This document shows positions 1 to 10,289 of a stretch of DNA of 64,000 nucleotides, piece by piece; positions within the stretch are counted from its first letter, which is position 1; every line of letters starts with the position of its first letter. Below the pieces are notes generated by a model. It searched no databases and was not told the DNA's origin. It saw nothing but the letters and a program-made list of their open reading frames with translations. Both the position numbers and the translations under genes were made by a program. Origin of the DNA: Pomphorhynchus laevis (lineage: Eukaryota > Acanthocephala > Palaeacanthocephala > Echinorhynchida > Pomphorhynchidae); the NCBI GenBank assembly GCA_012934845.2, contig WNNJ02001876.1:62001-126000 (forward strand), in the 5' to 3' direction.

Positions 1-200
1 ACGAACATTATTAAGCAATAATCTTTCCTCAACCGAGATATCTCTTAAATTTTTGTCTTCTTACCTTTTAAGCGATAGCTTCTAACTAAAACTGCTCTTG
101 TATTATCTGCTGAATCAAATACTACTTTAAGTAATCGTGGTTTATGTTGTGATTTTTACAAAGACGAAATAAGCTTTTGACATTGACACTACGAGCAATG
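1..200 (-). pseudogene. LINE ORF1, distal piece (RRM-like part), split by LINE insertion
   Basis: Reading the minus strand from 200 downward gives IARSVNVKSLF followed, after a frame change, by KPRLLKVVFDSADNTRAVL and RSYRLKGKK. This is the RNA-binding-like core of a CR1-type LINE ORF1: the same string (KPRLLKVVFDSAENTRAVL) occurs at 56626-56800. The piece continues the minus-strand ORF1 that ends at 2132 with QGEEDI; the plus-strand LINE copy at 201-2132 sits exactly between them. ORF1 proteins of this group bind the LINE RNA in the transposition particle (family knowledge). The gene is broken here, and its ORF2 would lie beyond the left window edge. Confidence 0.75.
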
Positions 201-2063
201 TTATGGCGAATCTCTCAACGTAACACTGTTACGCACCGTGAGTACAAAACTCTTCGCAATCTATGCAACCAACTAAAACGCTCAAAAAGAAAAACATTTG
301 AAGAGGGTATTGCTTCTGACATTAACAGGTCACCTAAACGTTTTTGGGCATACGTTAGACATCGTCGAATCCTACCTTCTACGATTAATTGTGTACGTTT
401 AGAAAGTGGTGATGTAGTTGACAAGGAGGCTATTGTGGAAGCTCTTGCAAGCAGTTTTGTAGTATCTCCATCCTCGCAATCGAATATTGACCAGATACAG
501 TACCCGCCCAACTTACAATCTAACTTACCAATATCTCCTATTAATGTCATTGAAGTTCAGTCTGAACTCCATAAATTAAATAGTTTTGGCTCTGCAGGAC
601 CAGATGGTGTATCCCCTTTTCTTTTGCGTACTCTGTCGCACATTATTGCTCCAAGCCTTACGTCTCTATTTCATCGAAGCTTACAGTATTCGTGGATTCC
701 TGATGATTGGAAAAGGGCAATTGTTGTACCTATTCCAAAGAAACAGTTGGCACTAACTTGTTCAGATTTTAGACCAATTAGTCTTACCAGTGTTATTTCT
801 AAAATTATGGAGAGACTCATTGCGAAGAGAATACGTGAACATCTAAATTTATATCAAATTCTTGATGATTCTCAGCACGGCTTCCGACCTGGTCGCTCGT
901 GCCTAACTAATCTGTTGAATGCTCGCGAACATTGGGTAGCTGCTCTTAGTTCGGGTCTTACAGTTGATATAATATTTCTTGATTTCTCTAAGGCCTTTGA
1001 TAGAGTTCCACATGCTGGTTTAGATTCACTACTACGTCATTACGGTGTACCTACGACAATTTGCAACTGGATTAAGACATTTCTCGAGGATCGATCATTC
1101 GTTGTGCGATTAGATGAAGTTTTGTCAACAGCTCGACGTGTTCATTCGGGTGTTCCTCAGGGCACGGTCCTAGGTCCACTTCTCTTTATCATCTTTTTGA
1201 ATGACCTACTCCTAAGGTTAAAGTGTCCTCACCTGGCATTTGCTGACGATGTTAAAATATGGGCAACAACCCAAAACGAGGCGGATTGTGAATTTTTACA
1301 ATGTGACCTTAACCGTATCGGGACTTGGTGTAATAGCACTGGCTTGATACTCAACGCGACAAAATGTGTATGGATCAGATTGGGTAGAGATAAAACTCAT
1401 TTCGATTACAAAATAAATGGACACTCAATCAAGCGAGTCTCAGAACATCCCGACCTGGGAGTGATAATTCACGAATCGCTAAAGACAAGAGCAAATAGTG
1501 ATCACGCGCGGTTAAAAGCGATACGTGCCTTATACTGCATAAAAATGACTTTTGCAAAATTATCGCCGCAAATCTTCGCCAAACTTTATTGTGCCCTAGT
1601 AAGACCACATCTTGAGTATTGTGTACAGGCAACCTTTCCAACGACCAGGAGTGAGTTGAATAACTTGGAAAGTGTAATGAGACGAGCTTCTCGGATGTGT
1701 TGTCAAGGAAGCTTTATTTCAAGATTAAGATGTTTGAACGTTTTATCAGTGAGGTATCGGTATCTTTTTCTTGATCTGATTACACTTTGGAAAATTGTAC
1801 ATTCAGCTGATGGCTTTCCTTTGGGTGTAGTTAGATTTCGAGATAATTCGAGATTGCGAGGCCATTGTAAGATGCTTTTTAAAAAATTACCGGGTAAGCT
1901 GCGAAAATTTTACAGACTGTCTGAACGGGCAGTAGATGTTTGGAATAGTTTGCCTGAACCTATCGCTGCCATCACCAATTTCCTCGCTTTCAAAAACAGG
2001 GTTCGACGTTGGATATACGTCCAGGCTGATTTGTCACCTTTTCTAACCTACCCATTTGGTTGA
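201..2063 (+). CDS. Reverse transcriptase part of LINE ORF2 (5'-truncated, open)
   Basis: About 620 open codons run from the truncation point to the natural stop and correspond to residues 369-988 of the LINE4 ORF2. Visible RT motifs are FRPISLTSVISKIMERL, the catalytic strand FLDFSKAFDRVPH (nt about 978), SGVPQGTVLGPLLF (nt 1146) and the FADD box (nt 1237). The C-terminal region ends with WNSLPEPIAAI and SPFLTYPFG, a typical CR1/jockey-group tail. The AP-endonuclease half is missing, so this copy cannot retrotranspose on its own. An ATG at 177 lies in flanking DNA and is not the element's start. Confidence 0.85.
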   Translation, partial: LWRISQRNTVTHREYKTLRNLCNQLKRSKRKTFEEGIASDINRSPKRFWAYVRHRRILPSTINCVRLESGDVVDKEAIVEALASSFVVSPSSQSNIDQIQYPPNLQSNLPISPINVIEVQSELHKLNSFGSAGPDGVSPFLLRTLSHIIAPSLTSLFHRSLQYSWIPDDWKRAIVVPIPKKQLALTCSDFRPISLTSVISKIMERLIAKRIREHLNLYQILDDSQHGFRPGRSCLTNLLNAREHWVAALSSGLTVDIIFLDFSKAFDRVPHAGLDSLLRHYGVPTTICNWIKTFLEDRSFVVRLDEVLSTARRVHSGVPQGTVLGPLLFIIFLNDLLLRLKCPHLAFADDVKIWATTQNEADCEFLQCDLNRIGTWCNSTGLILNATKCVWIRLGRDKTHFDYKINGHSIKRVSEHPDLGVIIHESLKTRANSDHARLKAIRALYCIKMTFAKLSPQIFAKLYCALVRPHLEYCVQATFPTTRSELNNLESVMRRASRMCCQGSFISRLRCLNVLSVRYRYLFLDLITLWKIVHSADGFPLGVVRFRDNSRLRGHCKMLFKKLPGKLRKFYRLSERAVDVWNSLPEPIAAITNFLAFKNRVRRWIYVQADLSPFLTYPFG

Positions 2064-2132
2064 TCTTTTTTCTGTATTGTGTGATCGGCTTAAAGCCTTA
2101 TGGCTAAGTCTGAACTTGATAATAATAATAAT
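201..2132 (+). mobile_element. 5'-truncated, very young CR1-like LINE copy (same family as LINE4)
   Basis: From 201 the sequence follows the minus-strand element LINE4 (18150-20090) essentially base for base through the RT domain, the stop at 2061-2063, the 3' UTR and a short tail of ATA/TAA triplets ending near 2132. Upstream of 201 the similarity stops abruptly, which is the usual 5' truncation left by incomplete reverse transcription. The copy lies in the ORF1 of another LINE, and I see no obvious target-site duplication longer than two or three bases. The translated parts of the two copies look identical by eye, so the insertion should be recent. Confidence 0.9.
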
Positions 2133-2705
2133 ATCCTCTTCACCCTGAACGAATATAAACTAAAAGACCTTACGAATAGAAACTACGTCATCATCCACAC
2201 GGGTTTTAACGTTGTTTGCAGAAGATTCAGTTATGTTGGCAAACATAACGCAATTATTTCTGTTTCTAGCACGATTCATAGTATTGATAATGCCAACAAA
2301 TGTCTTATCTGTCATATCCTTGGATTTCATTTCATTTTAATTTCCGAGTGCCACATCATTGCAAACTCTTGCATCGTCTCTTGTCTGCGTTCGACTAAAA
2401 GGCTGCTTCGATACATTTTTTGGTCGAACAGGAGTAGAAATCAATATATTGTTGTTGTTTGGACTGTGTTCCGCGAAAATGCCAGATAAAGGTGAAGGTC
2501 ATTTATTAGTAAAACACTCAGGTGTAACTTTATCTTTGTTGTTTGCCATCACGGTGCTATCATTGATATTACTTCTTCTTTATACAGTGTCCGTGAATGT
2601 CTATGTCCTCGTGTTCAAATGCGAGTCGAACTTAAAACATTTATTGCGTCTGGTTCCATTTTGAATAAAAGTGTAGCGACATCGACTAGTGATTCAGGAC
2701 ACATA
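2132..2705 (-). pseudogene. LINE ORF1, central part, between two insertions
   Basis: On the minus strand this region reads SSTRI, then TRGHRHSRTLYKEEVISMI, then (frame changes) RPKNVSKQPFSRTQTRDDA and a stretch with NNCVMFANITESSANNVKTR, ending in FVQGEEDI at 2132. The TR(I/V)WTRGH and NIT..S....R.D.D patterns recur in the ORF1s of LINE3 (13150-14175), LINE4 and LINE5. It is the same gene as the pieces at 1-200 and 5137-5597. Several frame changes and stops show that it is decayed. Confidence 0.7.
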
Positions 2706-5136
2706 GGGCAACCTATTTGTCCGTAATTTTCGGGTGGTCAAGGGGCGTCCGACTGTCCGGTGGCATCCCTTACTTCTATAGAGTTAGACCTCTTTTGTAG
2801 TAATAGTTCGTGTGTAGGGAAACAAGTAGACTTTGCTAGCGTTATCGAGCGTGTCACATTTTCCCATTATACGAACATTTTTGTCGGTTATTCAAATGTT
2901 CGTAGTCTCCTGGCTCAGTTCTCTGAAATTAAATTTACAGTTGCTTCGAAACGTTTTTATGTATTTTGTATAACCGAAACATAGGTACATTCTAACATTT
3001 CGGATGATTGTGTTGACATCCTTAACTATTTTCTAATACGTTCAGATCGCTCGTGTGGTAAACGTGGAGGTGGGGTAGCCGCCTATGTTCGAAATAGTCT
3101 CCTGGTATCGAATATCTCAGCTTTTCGTGACGATATTGGTTCTTCCTTTGAAGGTCTTGCTTTTACACTGGGAAATGGTCAACTACCCTGATTCTGTGTC
3201 CTTTAACGTTCTCCATCCTATGAATTAAGATTTGACTCTCTTAAACCACATTTGCTGAGTTTATCTTCGTATCCTATGATTTTGCACCTGAGTGACTTCA
3301 ATATCCCCCAAATAGTCTGAAAAAATAGTCATTCACGATTAATTCACGGAATTAGAAAAGTAGTGAGTGCATTTGTTACTCGAGATGCTACTAGTTCAAC
3401 AGATTAAAGAACCTACTTGTGTGACAGGGAACCTGCTTGTTGTAACTAATCGCTTAACATTTAGCTGGTGGCTTCTTGGTGCAGGCTTTGATCTCTAACA
3501 AACTGCATCACTTTAATTGGAAGTATGTTGCGGTTGCTCATCGGTGTTGTGTTCGTCCACTAAGAGTGGATGGGGTGTTGAATACCAGACAATATTGCCC
3601 CCTTCCTCGTCAAATCCCTAGCGAACGTACTGAGCAATGATTTAACTATGTTCTTTAGATACAGCTTGGACACATCTTGGATTCCTGACAGTAGGAAGTG
3701 TGCAATTGTGGTGCCTATTCCCGAAAAGCATCCTGCTAGCTTTTGCGCGAACTTTCGGCCCATTCGCTTGACCAGCGTATTCTTCAAACTTTTAGAAAGA
3801 ATCATTGCTAGTAGAATCATGGATCATTTGGATTGTAATCACATATTGATTGAATCTCAACATGGTTTCAGGATCGGACGTTCATGCCTTACTAACCTAC
3901 TAACTGCGCGTAAAATATGAACTGATGCTATGGGGGCTGGGTTTCAGGTTCATACAGTATTCCTTGATTTTTCGAAAGTTTTTGATAGGGTACCACACGA
4001 CGGTGTCTTTACTGTATCACTATGGACTCCATACATATATTTTTGAGTGGGTCAGGCAATTTCTATCGAATAGGTCTTTCCGGGTTTGTGTGTGGGTGTG
4101 TTTTCTTATTCGGTGAATGTTAATTCTGGCGTACCGCAGGGACTAGTCATTGGCCCACTGCTCTTTATAATCTCTATTAATGATCTGATACTCCGCCTAT
4201 AATGCTCTCATCTAGCTTTTGCAGACTATCTAAAGATTTGGTCGATCATTACAAGTCCTGCTGATCGAGTATCGTTACAAAATAATCTAACCTCTCTAAT
4301 CAAGTGGTGCGATTTTACCGGACTACGGTTGAACGTTGATAAATGTGTCCTCATGCAACTAGGTCGCCCGATTGAAACTCTAAGGTACTATATTGGAGAT
4401 CTTGTCTTAAAGGAAGTGTCTCATCATACGGATTTAGGGATTATTGTCCATCGATCCTTGAAAACAAAGTTGAACACCGACTTCTTTTTAGGTAAAGCTA
4501 CTAGGGCGTTATATTGTATTAGAATGCATTCATCAGGTTAAGCTGTCATATGTTTAAGAGGCTATTTATCTCCACCGTCCGGCCACACTTGGAGTACTTC
4601 ATTCATGCTTGTTTCCCTTTCACTTAGCAAGAACTATTAGACCTGGAGTCTATTCTTAGGCGCGGATCGAGGTTCTGTATTGGCTTAAGTGGTATTGACA
4701 ATTATGTACGTCTAAGTCGTATTGGGATGTTGTTGGTACGTGATAGGTTCATATCCTTGGAAATGCTATGTCTATGACATATGTCGAATGATGCGGTGGG
4801 TTATCCTACCGATGTAATCACTAGGCGGGTAGGTATGTTATGTGGACATAGCAGAGTCTTGTATAAATTTGGATTTGGCAGATTACCAAAAGTGTATAGA
4901 CTCTCGAGGAGAGGAATTAACATGTGGAATTCGTTGCCTGAGGAAGTCGTTGCAGCCCCCAGTTTGAGAACGTTTAAATCACGATGCTACAAATGGATAT
5001 GTGAACAATGCCGCCATTCAACACTACCACTGGAATACCCTAATTAGCTACGTTGACTGACTATTTGCTTTTTTTCTTTTTTTGTTGGACTCTGTCTGAA
5101 TAGCCTTTTGGCTTTGGTATGCATTGGAATAAATAA
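2706..5136 (+). mobile_element. Decayed CR1-like LINE, copy A (5' truncated, internally deleted)
   Basis: The element starts inside its ORF1 end (GNLF..NF codons at about 2707) and has the ORF2 start near 2760. Pieces of the AP endonuclease (FVGYSNVRSLLAQFSEIKF, then FCITET before a stop) are followed by RT blocks: IPDSRKCAIVVPIPEKHPA (3680), GFRIGRSCLTNLLTAR (3860), FDRVPH-like codons (3985), an FADYLKIW-like box (4215) and the C-terminal WNSLPEEVVAAPSLRTFKSR (4925). It ends at TTTTGGCTTTGGTATGCATT followed by an A/T-rich tail. Compared with copy B (23203-26300) about 1 kb is missing between EN and RT near 3440-3480. Many stops and frameshifts are present. It is nested in the minus-strand ORF1. 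Confidence 0.85.
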
Positions 5137-5597
5137 AATATGCTAGATTCATTGTCAATAACTTTTTTCTTGAAACCTGTGAGTCTTTAACTTCTTCGTT
5201 TATACACCGTCCGTGAATGTCTATGTCCTCGTGTCAAAATGCGAGTCGAACTTGAAGCATCTATTACGTCTGGTTCCTTATTTGAATTGACGTGTAACGA
5301 CATCGGCGTAGTGATTTTGCTCTGTCATATGCTAGATTATTTGTCAATAATTTGTTCTTGAAACATACGTGCCTTTAAGTTAAAATGAGCATTGTCCTTT
5401 GCTGATGTCAATGAACTACAAAATACGATTAACGCAGTACAAAAATCACATATGAATTTTCTTCTACTCAATGTATCAGCATCTTTATGCGGTACAGTTA
5501 CTGTAGTCCAGACATTGCATCCATCATCATCACATCCTACTTGTCTTGATATGAATTCAGGAATGTCGTTTCCCTTACGTCTGCCCATAATTGTCAT
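5137..5597 (-). pseudogene. LINE ORF1, N-terminal part with C4 zinc-finger-like motif
   Basis: The start MTIMGRRKGND at 5597 is followed by VGCDDDGCNVWTTVTV and FICDFCTAL, giving the pattern C-x4-C-x-V-W-T ... F-x-C-x2-C. The same pattern opens the ORF1s of LINE3, LINE4 and LINE5, so it is a family signature (a small zinc-binding, PHD-like finger by inference). After the frame ends near 5337 the STRILTRGHRHSRT block follows at 5196-5316. The short block around 5137-5195 repeats 5328-5375, and 5196-5316 repeats 2577-2690, so the gene carries a duplication of roughly 190 bp whose second copy was split by LINE copy A. Confidence 0.75.
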
Positions 5598-5627
5598 TGT
5601 ATATGGTTATTGTATATTTATGCGATT

Positions 5628-5735
5628 TTCTTCAAAAATCGTTTTTCTGGAATCGTTATTCTGAAATTGATTTTTGAAATCGTTTGTCTGAAATCCTTAT
5701 TCTGAAATCGTCCTTCCGAAATCGTTCTTTGTAAG
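5628..5735. repeat. Minisatellite in a LINE 5' leader (about 15-bp unit)
   Basis: Six to seven imperfect copies of a unit like CTGAAATCGTTATT lie between the ORF1 start (5597) and the leader motif at 5730-5740. LINE3 has a different minisatellite in the same position (14181-14370), so a short tandem repeat just upstream of ORF1 may be a recurring part of these 5' leaders. Confidence 0.7.
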
Positions 5736-5740
5736 TAGTT
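5730..5740 (-). promoter_or_regulatory. Shared LINE 5'-leader motif AACTACTTACA
   Basis: The sense-strand string AACTACTTACA occurs here and upstream of ORF1 in LINE3 (14434-14444), twice in LINE4 (22395-22405 and 22440-22450) and upstream of REL5 (59555-59565). Always it is on the sense strand and 40-270 bases before the first ORF. What it does is unknown; it could be part of an internal promoter or of a preferred insertion site. Confidence 0.45.
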
Positions 5741-5902
5741 AGTAATCAAGAATTTTTAAACTCAAAATATAGTAACAGAGAAGTGCGAATCAATCTAAAA
5801 GTTACAATCTAAATTTGTAACGTTAATGGATATTTATATGTTCAAGTGTGGTTATAATCGTCAAATGTAAAGTGAGTCAAACAGGCAGATCAATATTTAT
5901 TA
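5741..5902. other. No gene seen
   Basis: AT-rich sequence between a LINE 5' leader and a tandem repeat. I recognise no ORF, RNA gene or repeat in it. Confidence 0.5.
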
Positions 5903-6480
5903 AATCAAGATAGCATGACAGCAACTAAGGTGAGCTGCGCTTTCTCCCAGAATCACCTGTGGACATATCGTCGTGATGAACAGTTATGACTGATTCAAAT
6001 ACCATAAGGCGTAATATATAGGATAAACATAAACAAAAATATAAGCATAAACGTTGAAACGCTAAATACCAGGTAACAAACCTGATTTTATTCTACTTAT
6101 AAGGACAGATATAGTTGATACAACTTTTATTAGCATCAAGCAAGATAGCATGGCAACAGCTAAATTGAGCTGCGCTGTATCCCAACATGTTAGCAACAAA
6201 AGTCACCTGGTGGACAGATCGTCGTGACGAACAGTTATGACTGATTCAAATTCCATAGGCGTAAAATATAGCATAAAATATAATCAAAAATATAAGCATA
6301 AACGTTGAAACGCTAAATATCAGGTAACAAACCTGATTTTATTCTACTTCTGAGGACAGATATAGTTGATACAACTTTTATTAGCATCAAGCAAGATAGC
6401 ATGACAACATCTAAGGTGAGCTGCGCTCTCTCACAGCATGTTAGCAACAAAAATCACCTGGTGGACATATCGTCGTGGAA
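5903..6480. repeat. Tandem repeat, about 2.4 copies of a 235-250-bp unit
   Basis: The block AAGATAGCATGACA, then GGTGAGCTGCGC, GTCGTGACGAACAGTTATGA, AAGCATAAACGTTGAAACGC and GTTGATACAACTTTTATTAG occurs at 5903-6135, again at 6132-6381 and partly at 6382-6480, with roughly 5-10 per cent differences. It has no reading frame of interest and does not resemble the LINEs around it. It could be a small satellite or the terminal part of a non-autonomous element. Confidence 0.85.
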
Positions 6481-6746
6481 ATTAATGTAAGCACTAAAGT
6501 GTTTTCGTCTTTGAATAATTCTAATTATATTATATACGCAAACTATAATCAGGATTAAAACCGCTGTTTTAAAGTCAAATAAGTTAGCTGAGTTAACGTA
6601 TTTTATATTATTAATAAATTAAAAGCAACAATGCATAAATTAAAAAATTAAATAATAATTAAACTTTTTTTAAATCATATATTGTTTTTACAATAAATCA
6701 AATATCTCAAATGACAGAGTTTAAAATCAAAGGCTAATAATAATTA
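6481..6746. other. AT-rich 3' flank of REL1, no gene
   Basis: Very AT-rich sequence directly downstream, in the sense of the minus-strand REL1 element, of its stop codon. It probably includes the element's 3' UTR, but the conserved REL 3' box seen in REL2, REL4 and REL5 is not visible. Confidence 0.5.
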
Positions 6747-9400
6747 TTACAAGCAAACATTGGCTATCTCTTCTGTTGGTCGAAAATGATCGTGAACAAG
6801 TTTTCCAAATGTAGAGCGTGGCGCTCTTAAACAGGCAGATGCAGCACGAGCTAAGGCATATGAAATTTTCTCTCGTATATTTTTTATTATTTGAGGATAT
6901 GGGAGTTCGCGTTTTGAGCTTAATTTTGAGGCTATTTGCTTCATTATCCTATTAGATTCCTGACTTGATCCTCCTGAAGATGAAAAAATTAACGGACTGA
7001 AATGCGCATGTTCTAAACTTAAAATTCGCGCTCCATACTTCGATATTTTCCGTTTTTCATGGTATTCAAAGTCAGCCTTACACTCAGTTCGGGAGTTAGA
7101 GGGAGCATGCACATTATATATCGCGACATCCAAAAATGTCCGCTCAAACGGTCTTCCGAATAGTCCACTACATACAACATCCAGACGCGCTTCTTTCGAT
7201 ACGATTGTGCTATTGTTATTAAAACGATAATCAGATGGTACGGGTGATAATACTGGTTCAACCTCCACGCCACTGCATATCCCGCTTAAGAGGTGAGAAA
7301 ATATATCCCTTACTTCATTATGCCTGATAGATGGTAACGCTCCAGTCTTGCACGAAAATGCATGATTGATAGTCATTTCTGAAGAACATATGCATTTTTT
7401 AGTTTCTAATGCTCGCAAAGACCATCCATAGCGACCTGCTAATACATCGCTAAACTCATTGGTTGTAAGCCGAAAACCTTCGTGACTTAAAGGTAGGGAA
7501 GATAGCCACGACGAAGCTCAATTGTAACTAGCATGTGCCAATATCTTAAAGTAATCCGCTGGTAGAGATTTTAGTATTATTTGTTTCCTCGATTTGGCTA
7601 CGTTTAATCTCATGTACGAAATGTTTCTAGCTATTTGAGTTTGAACATCCCTCAGGTTTTCTCCCGTATATCCGTCTCGATAGGTTTCGTACATTCTACG
7701 AGAAGAATCGTACTCCAAGTCAGCGATGTATTCCGGATCAACTAACCCAATGCCCCCTAACTTGAACGGTAGAGTTAATAATTCTTTATGTGCTTGTTCA
7801 ATTTTCGCTTGTGTGATTGACTCAATAAAACCGCTATACAATAGGTTTTTCAGACATCTAGTGACATCCGTGCACATTGGTACTGTTCTGTAAGTATATA
7901 TCCATTTCCATTGCACAGAGTGTATTAAGCCGGAATAAGCAGTCTGTCGATCAATTTTACTAACTTAAACTAATCTTTCAAGTGTGGATGCCCAAGATGT
8001 TACCCTGTTTTTTATAATATCCAAAACATCAACTTCTGCTCCAATGGGAGTTCCGAGTACTTCGATAGCACGCTCACTTATTTTACAGCCAGTGAAGTTG
8101 CTAGTGTCGAATTCATGTTCCTTGTGTATTAGCAGCTGTGTCTTTAGTGGATTAACGTAATATCCAAATTTTGGGTTTATTGTTTTTAGTATTTCCCAGG
8201 CTTTAGATAAGTCATCGCTAGGACCGACAAAATTTGCATCGTCTGCGTACCATCGTTGAATCATTGATGGTAAACGTTTTTGAATGTGTAGAATAAGTGG
8301 TAGAGTCGAAACGGCAAATGCAGCCATGGCTAGAGGGTCACCTTGAGTGAAACCCTCTTTTGAAAATATCGGATCACTACCAGTAAACATTGTTGATGAC
8401 TTTACGTATAAGTTCACTAGTATTGTTTCTAGAGACGGACAAATGAATTTTATGTTTTCTAATGTTAGACGTCGATTTACGGAATTAAAAGCGTTTGTTG
8501 CATCCACGGTCAGTAAGCCAAAGTCACCCCTAGAGTGAAAGGAATCTGATAAGGAATGAACAGCGAATTCTATTCCGCTTCTCTGTGATGCGCACAATTG
8601 CAGTTCCCATTACATCCTGAATATGGTTTCTAATTTTTCCTAAAACGACTTTGCTTATTATCCGTCGTTCCACTTGTCCCACGCCAATTGGTCGTATACC
8701 TGCAGTCTTTTTTAAAGCTATAAGTCTACTCGCTACAAACGCACGCAAATTGATAGGATGGATATGCTCTGAAGCTAATCGTATTACAAATTCCGCTAGT
8801 GATGTTGCTAACTTCTTAGATTGAATACCGAATCCAGTTAACATTTCCACATTATTGCATTAAAGCCTGAAGGTCCAGCGCCTCCTTGTGTTCTCCTTGC
8901 TGCTATTATTTCGTCTGCGTCTATAGAATAAAATATGACTGGATTATGACTAGTCACTCCCTCAACAAAATCCGATAGAATAGCGCTCTGATCTATTTCA
9001 GCAGGGTAAGGGTGTAATTCTGCTAGCTTCTCTATTACAGTATTTGTGCCAACTTTCGAATCGGGAGAAAGAATGGGTGAATCGTCTTTAAATTCTAGAA
9101 GTCTGGTTGCAGAAGCTACACATCCATTCTCCATTAGCCGAATGTAGTTTTTATGCCAATTAATCTTCTTTGTTTTCACATTGCAATGTGATGTTGTCTG
9201 CAACATCAATGCTTCTTCATATACACTTATAAAGTCTTCCGCTTTCCAACTCTTTAAACGACGCTCAATGGTCTTTCTAGTGTAAGAGATCTTACGCGTT
9301 GGGATTTTTTGAAGGATACACTGAGAGAAAACCGTTACTTTCATCAATGAGATTTGGCCATCATCTTTGTCATTTGCTATTAAATTCTTTTTTCCAAATG
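6747..9400 (-). mobile_element. REL1: broken endonuclease-type LINE (RT plus restriction-like nuclease)
   Basis: Five minus-strand frames in order cover one protein. 9347-8838 holds the pre-RT region (QCILQKIPTRKISYTRKTIE ... GGAGPSG). 8850-8530 holds SRLIALKKTAGIRPIGVG. 8597-7965 holds the RT core with DATNAFNSVNR, FTQGDPLAMAAFA and YADDANFVG. 7916-7518 holds the connector and 7418-6747 the C-terminal knuckle and nuclease: KCICSSEMTINHAFSC, RHNEVRD, EARLDVVCSG, FLDVAIY, EKRKISKYG. Three frameshifts and a gap with in-frame damage near 7420-7515 separate them. The N-terminal cysteine cluster is missing, so the copy is also 5' truncated near 9400. All catalytic motifs are recognisable. Related proteins are common in cnidarian and sponge genomes (recalled, not searched). 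Confidence 0.85.
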
Positions 9401-9423
9401 GATGAATTTATTATTTTAGCATT

Positions 9424-10221
9424 TCAACATAACATACAATTTTGGTTACCCGCAAATGGGCCCTTATTAAAATTGTTATTATTATACATTTCCAAGGACA
9501 CACACTTTGCAAGGATGAATGATATGTCGCTCCGAAGTTTAGTGATGCATTTGTGATAGGGTGTATTATGTTTAACCGCTTGTTGTCTTGCGATCTGTCG
9601 TAGTACTCTGTCTGCACTGGGCCCTATGCTTCCTAGCGCCGAAAACGTGAGAGGGTGAAACGCAGAGCACTCGATCTTTACTACTCTTTCAACATATTTA
9701 GTTCGTTTTCTATTCTCATGATAGTTATGTGTGTTATTCATCCGTTGGACATACGATGAGGCAAGTGGATTAAAAACACAAACGTCCATAAAGGACCGCT
9801 CCATCGTTGTTCCGAACAGATTATTGCACGCTATGTCTAATCGAGCCGACCTGTCTGTGGTTGTATTGATGTTGTCAAATGTCATTAAATCTGGTACTGG
9901 TAGGAGTATGGGCTCAATAGCAACATTGACACACACATCTCGAAGTGCTACCGCGATATTGTCTCTTATTGTATTATGTCTTATAAAAGGTATTCCACCA
10001 ACTTGACATGAGAGCGCATGTGTAATATTGAAATTATTTCCACAAATACATTTGGATGGTGTGTTTATCGGTGCCCAATTATATCTTGCAGCCAATGCGT
10101 CTTGAAATTGCTGCTTGGAAAGATGATGGCCTTCAGAATGTATTGGCAATGAACTCAACCAAAGCGATGATCCTCTTGAAGACGTGATGTGGTTTAGATT
10201 ACTCCTTTCGGTATCGCTTAG
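9424..10221 (-). mobile_element. REL2: 3' fragment of a second REL-type LINE
   Basis: The open frame from about 10220 to 9424 begins in the connector (SSRGSSLWLSSLPIHSEGHH) and contains the knuckle (CICGNNFNITHALSC), RHNTIRD, EPILLPVPD, SARLDIACNN, FMDVCVF and NRKRTKYVERV: a complete C-terminal nuclease. RT and N-terminus are absent; the 5' break coincides with the 3' end of LINE3 at 10222. The reading frame continues upstream into LINE3 3' UTR, giving the false start MLWSCKRALARI. The 3' box at 9444-9460 marks the element end. It differs from REL1, REL3 and REL4 at many residues, so it is a separate family. Confidence 0.85.
9444..9460 (-). other. Conserved 3'-terminal box of REL LINEs
   Basis: The sense string CCCATTTGCGGGTAACC lies overlapping the last codons and 3' end of REL2. 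The identical 17 bases occur at the 3' end of REL4 (52663-52679), and a close variant at the 3' end of REL5 (62689-62705). In target-primed reverse transcription the RT recognises the 3' end of its own RNA, so a shared box could be a recognition signal; that role is inference. Confidence 0.65.
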
Positions 10222-10289
10222 ATTTATTTTAACGTGGCAAATGCGTGCCAGCGCACGCTTACATGACCACAACAAAACAAAACTGTGAA

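Noticed and set aside
2100-2664. Two plus-strand ORFs of 129 and 101 codons after the young LINE copy
   Set aside because: The minus strand here encodes recognisable LINE ORF1 motifs; the plus-strand frames are shadows.
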